Shown here: positions 58,346-64,000 of the stretch, piece after piece
How positions within the stretch are numbered: the first letter of the stretch is position 1
How the letters are laid out: the number at the start of each line of letters is the position of its first letter
DNA from: Cryptomeria japonica
Taxonomy: Eukaryota; Streptophyta; Pinopsida; Cupressales; Cupressaceae
DNA length: 64,000 nucleotides
Reading direction: 5' to 3'
Assembly (NCBI RefSeq): GCF_030272615.1
Contig: NC_081408.1
Coordinates: 304,579,450-304,643,449, forward strand
Translations under genes and position numbers: made by a program
The notes under the pieces: generated by a model
The model's database searches: none
What the model was told of the DNA's origin: nothing
Seen by the model: only the letters and a program-made list of their open reading frames with translations

Positions 58346-58961
58346 AGTTATCTTTATGTGTGAGGGAAAATGTGCGTGCGAATACAAAGAATAAAAGATA
58401 AGCTAATCAACTGAAACAAGCCATTAAACTCAACACTTCAAGATCAAAATGGTAAAACCAAAGCAAAAAATACAATGAAAAGCTATGCAAACCCCAAATC
58501 CTTTCTTCGATTCAATTATTACATGATTGGATGTGTGCTCATGATGTCAATTCAGATGCTCAATTGTGATACATGATTTGATGAAAAAGATAATGCAAAT
58601 GAAAATGGATGTGTGAGTGTGAGTAGTGATTTCGGTAGAGTAACGATATGTTGAATGAATAGTGGATTCAAGAGGATTTGGTCTAAAAGTGGAGGGATTA
58701 TATAGAAGATGAAGGGAATGAGAGAGGGTGTGAAGATGAGACACTTGTCCTCCAAAAAGGATAAGTGGCTCAACTAGAAAGAAAAGGAATGCCATCTATT
58801 TTGGGCAAAGCCACCCAAAAATAGGTAGAGTGACATTTTGGAAAAGGCCACCCAAAATAGGATTTTTTTCCCCAAAAAGGGGGAAAAGAGGTTAGGATGC
58901 GCACATATGGAGGTTAGGAGGAATAGGATAGGTTTGGTTGGGAGGTTTGGAGGGTTACTAG

Positions 58962-59904
58962 TGTTGGTAATTGACACTCAATTGGTTGGTTTCACTATGT
59001 TTTCATTGATGGCAACATGGTATTTTGTTCTGGCTTCATGTTTTGGTTTAGTTGTGTACCGACAGACACTTCACAGACACTATATCAGCACTGACACTGA
59101 CATAACAGAAGGATTTATTTGGTTACAGACAATGCAAGCCGACATGGTTAAGAATATGGTTATCAGTATTGGACACCGACATCTCTTGGATCCAGCATTG
59201 AAAATTGTTTTTGATATTCATGCATATATGTTATCTAGCTGACATGTAATTTAATATTGTATTGTAAGATGACATAAGGCATGATAAGTTGTATATGATA
59301 TATAGGTCAATTGGATTAGATCATTTTGATATCGACATGGTAATAGACATGGTGATGGATATGTGAATGTGATATAATGCAAAATATATCAGAGAGATTA
59401 TGCATGTGAGGATATTTATGTAAGGGTTATTCCGGTAAAGGGTTTAGGTTTTCAGACCAGAACAGATAGAGCTTAAACCAGAACTGTATTCTAGCATAGA
59501 ATATGATATCTTAGTAGTTCAACACTTCTCTGGATTGTAGTCTGGGTTGATATGTAGGTAGTGAGGCTCCAATTGTGATTGAGTAGTGTGCTCTAGGCTC
59601 TAAGCCTTCTTGCAAGTGTAGGCCCCTTATGTTTTGTAATATCTCTTCATATGGCCAGTGGATTGATATTGTGGGTCACAAATCTCACCGTGGTTTTTCC
59701 TTTTTGAGGTTTTCCACATATAATTCTATGTGTTATGATTCCCATTTATGTGATTGGCTTATTGGTTGCTTTACTTCTTTCAATTATGTACTTACCGGTA
59801 TACCGGTTGGTGTATGCATGTTTTAACAAGGCTGAAATTAATACATCCGGTATAACATTGATTCACCCCCCCACCCCCCCTCTCAGTGTTATTGGATTCC
59901 AACA
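58962..59904 (+). repeat. 5' LTR of the second pol-less family
   Basis: 943 bp, starting TGTTGGTAATTGACAC and ending GGATTCCAACA. It holds the conserved GTGGGTCACAAATCTCAC / GTGGTTTTTCC block at about 59666-59735 and a C-tract (seven C, A, seven C) at 59866-59880. It is called an LTR from its termini and the adjoining primer site, as no partner is in view. Confidence 0.85.
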
Positions 59905-59906
59905 AT

Positions 59907-59918
59907 TGGTATCAGAGC
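59907..59918 (+). other. Primer-binding site of the second pol-less family
   Basis: TGGTATCAGAGC, identical to the Copia site at 46619, two bases after the LTR. Confidence 0.92.
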
Positions 59919-59972
59919 CTTGTGCCTCGAAGGAAGTTTAACAACTTGAGGAAGATCCTAAATCCGTAATCC

Positions 59973-61090
59973 ATGGACATGGATTTGGAGAAGAAACTTG
60001 AGATGGCACTTGAAGATTATGATGCTAAAAGGTTGAAGAACTTAAAGCTACAAGATGATGAAAGGAACTTTTGCAAAGTTAGGATGATGAAGAGAGGCTA
60101 GCATCTATTCAGTCTAGGATAAAGGAACTTTTGCAAAGTCAGGATGATGAAGAGAAAGATGCACTTAAGGAACAATGTTAGAAATTGAGTCAGGAGAACA
60201 TGGTTATGAGAAATGAAATGCAAGGTATAACTATTAGAATGTCTAAAGAGATTGAGGACCGAAAGAAAAAGGAAGAAAATCTTGTTGTATCCTTGAAGAA
60301 CAAATTTGAAGAATGTGGTAGGTTGGCTCATGAGAATTATATGTTGAGAATTGATTTAGTACAATCCCAAAGTAATGAACAAGAGCTTGAGAGACAAATG
60401 ATAATTCTGAGAGAAGATCTAACTACTACAATGAGTATAAAGAAAAATTCAAGATTAGATTAGCACAACTAGATGAGTTATTGAAGAGACAAAGGCATAT
60501 TGGAGATTTCAGTGGACTTGGATTTGAGCAAGGACAAAGTTTCGGTACTGCTAATGAAGATAAAAAACATAAGGCACTAGGTAAGACAATTTAATGCTTG
60601 TAAATTTAATGGTAGATGTTTTGTCTACAATAGATTTGGTCACATGACTAGACAATGTAGAAACAGAGCAAATCAGAACCCTGATTCTGCTATCGATAAA
60701 TGTTCTAAATTCAATAAGTATGGTCATAAGATAGAAGAATGCATAATGAATGTTAAATGCTATGCATGTGGAAATTTTGGACATATGGCTAACCAGTGCA
60801 GGTCAAGCAATTTCACCAGTTTTAGCAAAGCAATTCAAAAGAACAATGTTACATGTTATGCATGTAATGAGGTTGGACATATTGCTAAATTTTGTAGAAG
60901 CAGAAATCCACCGGTTGGTAATGGAGGATCAAATGAGAAAGGGAAAGAGAAGGTTAGTATAATCCGAAAAGATCATACTCATAGATGGGTTAGGAAGAAT
61001 GAAGAACAATCATCAGATGGAAATGCACCAGTTACTTATCTGACAGAGGATGTTGCTCCTGCACGAGCAGGTAGCTCATCCAGTAACTGA
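59973..61090 (+). pseudogene. Gag-like coiled-coil/zinc-knuckle protein, second family
   Basis: Starts MDMDLEKKLEMALEDYDAKR, colinear with MENLRKQLEGALVDYDAEK of the first family. A helical region follows (MSKEIEDRKKKEENL matches LCKDIEDRKKNEEYL). Four knuckle positions follow: CFVYNRFGHMTRQC and CSKFNKYGHKIEEC (second Cys replaced), then intact CYACGNFGHMANQC and CYACNEVGHIAKFC. The last 149 codons (60644-61090) are open and end SSSSN-stop. Upstream there are stops and frameshifts, one beside a 60-bp offset duplication (60061 and 60121). Nucleic-acid binding is inferred from the intact knuckles. Confidence 0.78.
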
Positions 61091-61462
61091 GGCAGATGAC
61101 TTAGGGGTAGGCAAAATTAATGAAGATGTTGCATATGCCCCGAGAAGAGGTTCTGAAGATGTTCTAGACATTGGAGATGTTTATCCGGCATGGATATGTT
61201 CTATTCAAGATCCGATATCTTTCACCGACAACCATTTATGTTAATGGAAGATTAGGGTTTTTCTTGGAGGATACAAGGTCAAATTCACTTCATTATTGAT
61301 CACCTTGCATTCAGAGCGATTTTAGAGTGATTAAGAGTGACTAAGGGCGATTAAAGGCATTTCAGAGCAATCAGATTTCTTCTTGAGCGATTTCACCATC
61401 AACTAGAATAATTTGTTAAGGGTTTTTCACTGGAAGCAATCAACAGGTATTTATCTTTAAAC

Positions 61463-64000
61463 ATGGAAGAAAGATCATCATACATTCCTATCTTTGTTGC
61501 AAATCCGACTGTAGTAGAGTTCAAGGACTACCCCAGGCCAATTTTCAAGCGGTATCCGCATGTGGCTACCTTGGAAGATTTGGTTGGAGTATTTTCCCAT
61601 GTTCCGGAGGGAGTTGTCTATGTTGAAGATGTTAGGGCATACATACATTGTCACATTGAGGACTTGGGAACATCTAGAATAAAGGGAATGTACATGAGCG
61701 AGCTGATGGGAGAATCGAGAAAGATCAAACCGGCATACAAGCACATTGAAGACTTAGGGTTTACCTGCATTTTGGACATCCCAAAATTCAATGATGAGAT
61801 AATTAGGTATATTTTGAGCAGAGTATATGAGGAGTTTATTTGGTTGGATAGACCTTGCAAGATCACCAAGGAAGTTATCAAGGCAATCATTGGTTTACCA
61901 TTGGCTAGGTAACATACATATAAGAAGGTTTCGAATGATTATGTCAACAAAATCACTGACTCAACATCTAACAAGAGATCTATGAGAATAAGCACTATTA
62001 CCGACACAGACATTAGATTCATTAGCATGATCATCGGGTATAAGGTAACTCAATCAAACTGACTGAATTCTATTTCCAGTTCCTGCATTTTTGCTGCATA
62101 CAAAATGATGAGAGAGAATGTGAAATTGGATCTATGTGGTTGGATGCTAGATGAACCGTTAATAAACCTAGGAAATATTAAGGGAGAAAAGAAAGGAATG
62201 TTCTGGTATGGCAACTTAATTGTCTGTTTAATGCTATTTTTCATGAATGACACACCCAATTTTGGGAAGAGGCAATGGGCATTTGATATCTCGATAGGAG
62301 ACACTTGAACAATCAATTTCTACCTTAGGTAGTCAGAGAGATGATAAAGTATGAGGATATTTAAAGGGGTTCAAGAAATCTATGAAGTCTAGGGAAAGGA
62401 TTCCTAAGCATATTATAGAAAAATATTCAACTGACATATGCTTCATGGTGAAGAAGGATGAAACACTTACGGAAGAGGTTAAGCCCCAGAAGATTTGGAT
62501 TGAGGAAATGGGCTATGAAGTGGATGCATAGATCCTTGAGGCTTATACAAAAATGTTTATTGATGCGTCTATTGATGAGGCAGAGAAGCCCTATGGTACT
62601 GCAAAACAAAAATCACAAGAGGTTGAAACAGATTTCAACCGGAAGAAGAGAGAGAAACATGAAGGAAAGGCTAGAAAATTTGTTGAGAAGGTCTCATAGG
62701 ACATTAAAGCATTAATTGATGTTGTCTTGGAGAAAGGCAAGAAGAGGAAGAATCCAAAAGTACACATTGAGCCTGTTACAACAAAGTCTAAATCTGAGGA
62801 TGACACACCCCTGGATTTCAAGAGGGTTGTAAGGAAGAAAACAGAGGAAAAAAAGGTAGAGGCTAAAAAGAAACCGGTTAGGAAGGTTACATTCAAAATA
62901 TCGACACAAAAGCAAGCACCAAAGACAACACCTTCAGCTGCATCTGGTACTATAAAGAAGAAGAAAAAGAATGCCACTAATACAACTATTCAATCTGGTA
63001 ATGTTCCACCTAAAACTTGTGCAGAATTAGTAGATGAAATAACTAAGGATGACATGTTAAAGAATGTACAACTTTACTATGATTGTTTAGAGGATGATGA
63101 ACAAAGAGAGATAGAGGAAGCAATATTATTATATTTGGATATTTATAAGAAAGACTTAATAGAAATTGAAAACCAAATACCGGCTAAACTATATAATATG
63201 TTAGATGATAGAATACTGTCAACAATTGAAGAAGACAAGCATATTAAAATTTAAGAGTTGTTATTTGTTTGTGTTACTATTGCTCCAGAGGAAATGGAAA
63301 GGACACTTGAGGTAGCAGATAGAAAAGTCTTTAATAGAAAACATAGAATAACCAGTCTGATGCTAGGAAGGGTAAATTAGATAATAAAAGAGACTCAAAA
63401 GGCATGGGTTAAGTTCTTTGGAGAGAACATAGGTTTCTTTACTTTACCAGAATTAAAGACAGACACTACAGATACCCCGGTTGAAGGAAAAGGAAAAGGG
63501 ATTATGGGTACTTCACCCTTAGTTTTGAAAAACATTAAGACAGTGGAAATCAAGCCCCCGATAGATACAAATGTACAGACAAATGTTGAGATACTGGCTA
63601 ATACAGAGAGTATAAAGGTTGATATTGTACAGGATACTAATATTGAGGATAGCAGTCCTCCGGATACAAATGTACAGGTTAAGGTTATAGTTCCTATAGA
63701 GGAACTGATAGTTATAGAGGCTGCACCAAGTGGCGAAGCCATCAGTGCAAGTGAGGAAGCTATAAAGGATAGATCATCAGAGGAGAAGGAAGGTGAATCC
63801 GACAGGGAACCGATAGTAGGTCCATCATTATTGTCAATTGACACCTCACAGATTGTAAAGAAAAACATAACATAGATGATTCCTACTGAACTCATGACGA
63901 TGGCAGTACAAAAATTAATGAAGGGGGGATGTACATATAAAGGGATTATTGATCAGTCAATCACTATTTTACATAGACTAGTCCTAGATTGCAAGATTGA
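61463..64000 (+). pseudogene. ORF2, large protein of unknown function, second family (partial)
   Basis: Starts MEERSSYIPIFVANPTVVEF at 61463. Colinear similarity to ORF2 of the first family runs throughout: YIHCHIEDLG versus YIHCNIEELG; FIWLDRPCKITKEVIKAIIG versus FLWLDFICKITRQAIRALPG; IWIEEMGYEVDA versus IWVTEMGYEVDL; LLYLDIYKKDLIEIENQIPA versus LHLDIYKRVLVEVVDDLPND. The middle is again Lys/Arg-rich (KKPVRKVTFKIS) and an acidic region with ETD/DTN repeats follows. Stops at 61910, about 62529, 62698, 63252, 63378 and 63873 and a frame change between 62300 and 62400 inactivate it. It runs off the window. Function unknown. Confidence 0.72.

Larger units (their letters stand above)
58962..64000 (+). 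mobile_element. Second family of pol-less LTR element, cut by the window end
   Basis: A 5' LTR (58962-59904), a canonical primer site (59907) and the same gene order as 601-13084: coiled-coil/zinc-knuckle Gag-like protein, a roughly 370-bp spacer, then ORF2. Protein similarity to the first family is clear and colinear, while the LTR sequence differs outside a short conserved block. The 3' LTR is beyond 64000, so full length and TSD cannot be checked; ACTAG (58957-58961) is the expected left TSD. Confidence 0.85.

Overview
The window looks like nuclear DNA of a seed plant with a large, repeat-filled genome; a gymnosperm (conifer-like) source is my best guess. The reasons are one clear host gene in 64 kb, AT-rich spacers, and nested Copia and Gypsy LTR retrotransposons with TG...CA termini, initiator-Met-tRNA primer sites and 5-6 bp target duplications. 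Species cannot be fixed from the sequence alone.

Layout. 601-13084 (minus): a compound LTR-internal-LTR-internal-LTR retrotransposon with one target duplication (ATGTG) around the whole block. It has no protease, integrase or reverse transcriptase. Each unit encodes a coiled-coil/zinc-knuckle Gag-like protein and a large protein of unknown function (ORF2, plus ORF3). 13981-14770: a decayed 77-bp tandem repeat. 14967-22467 (minus): a Gypsy-type element with Gag and a retropepsin-like domain only (TSD CTTGA). 25002-27661 (plus): a 2.66-kb LTR element with no recognisable coding capacity and a GC-rich core (TSD CTTAG). 29904-31383: a solo Copia LTR (TSD TTGCAT). 31836-32123: a Copia integrase-zone relic. 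32600-32940: a large foldback repeat.

34199-35869 (plus): the only convincing host gene, an uninterrupted 556-codon GRAS transcription factor of the SCARECROW/SCL23 type, with a perfect 51-bp tandem duplication over its stop codon.

38060-41117 (minus): a broken large ORF of unknown family. 42750-55304 (plus): a second pol-less Gypsy element with retropepsin and a G-patch-like segment. It is split inside its protease by a complete 7.67-kb Copia element (45092-52765, TSD GATTC), and its 3' LTR holds a further solo LTR (54042-54822). 55505-55850: two tandem tRNA-derived, SINE-like units. 57560-58345: a decayed ORF. 58962 to the window end (plus): the 5' LTR, Gag-like gene and ORF2 of a second, diverged member of the pol-less family seen at 601-13084.

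How the parts fit. The only element with a recognisable pol is the Copia copy at 45-53 kb, and that copy is dead: six nonsense codons, a gag frameshift and a substituted integrase Asp. Its polypurine tract and LTR start are identical over 32 nt to those of the pol-less element, and both use the same primer site and share two LTR blocks. This suggests the pol-less family is mobilised by Copia enzymes. The pol-less family, with a large second protein kept colinear in two diverged members, is the most novel system I see here.
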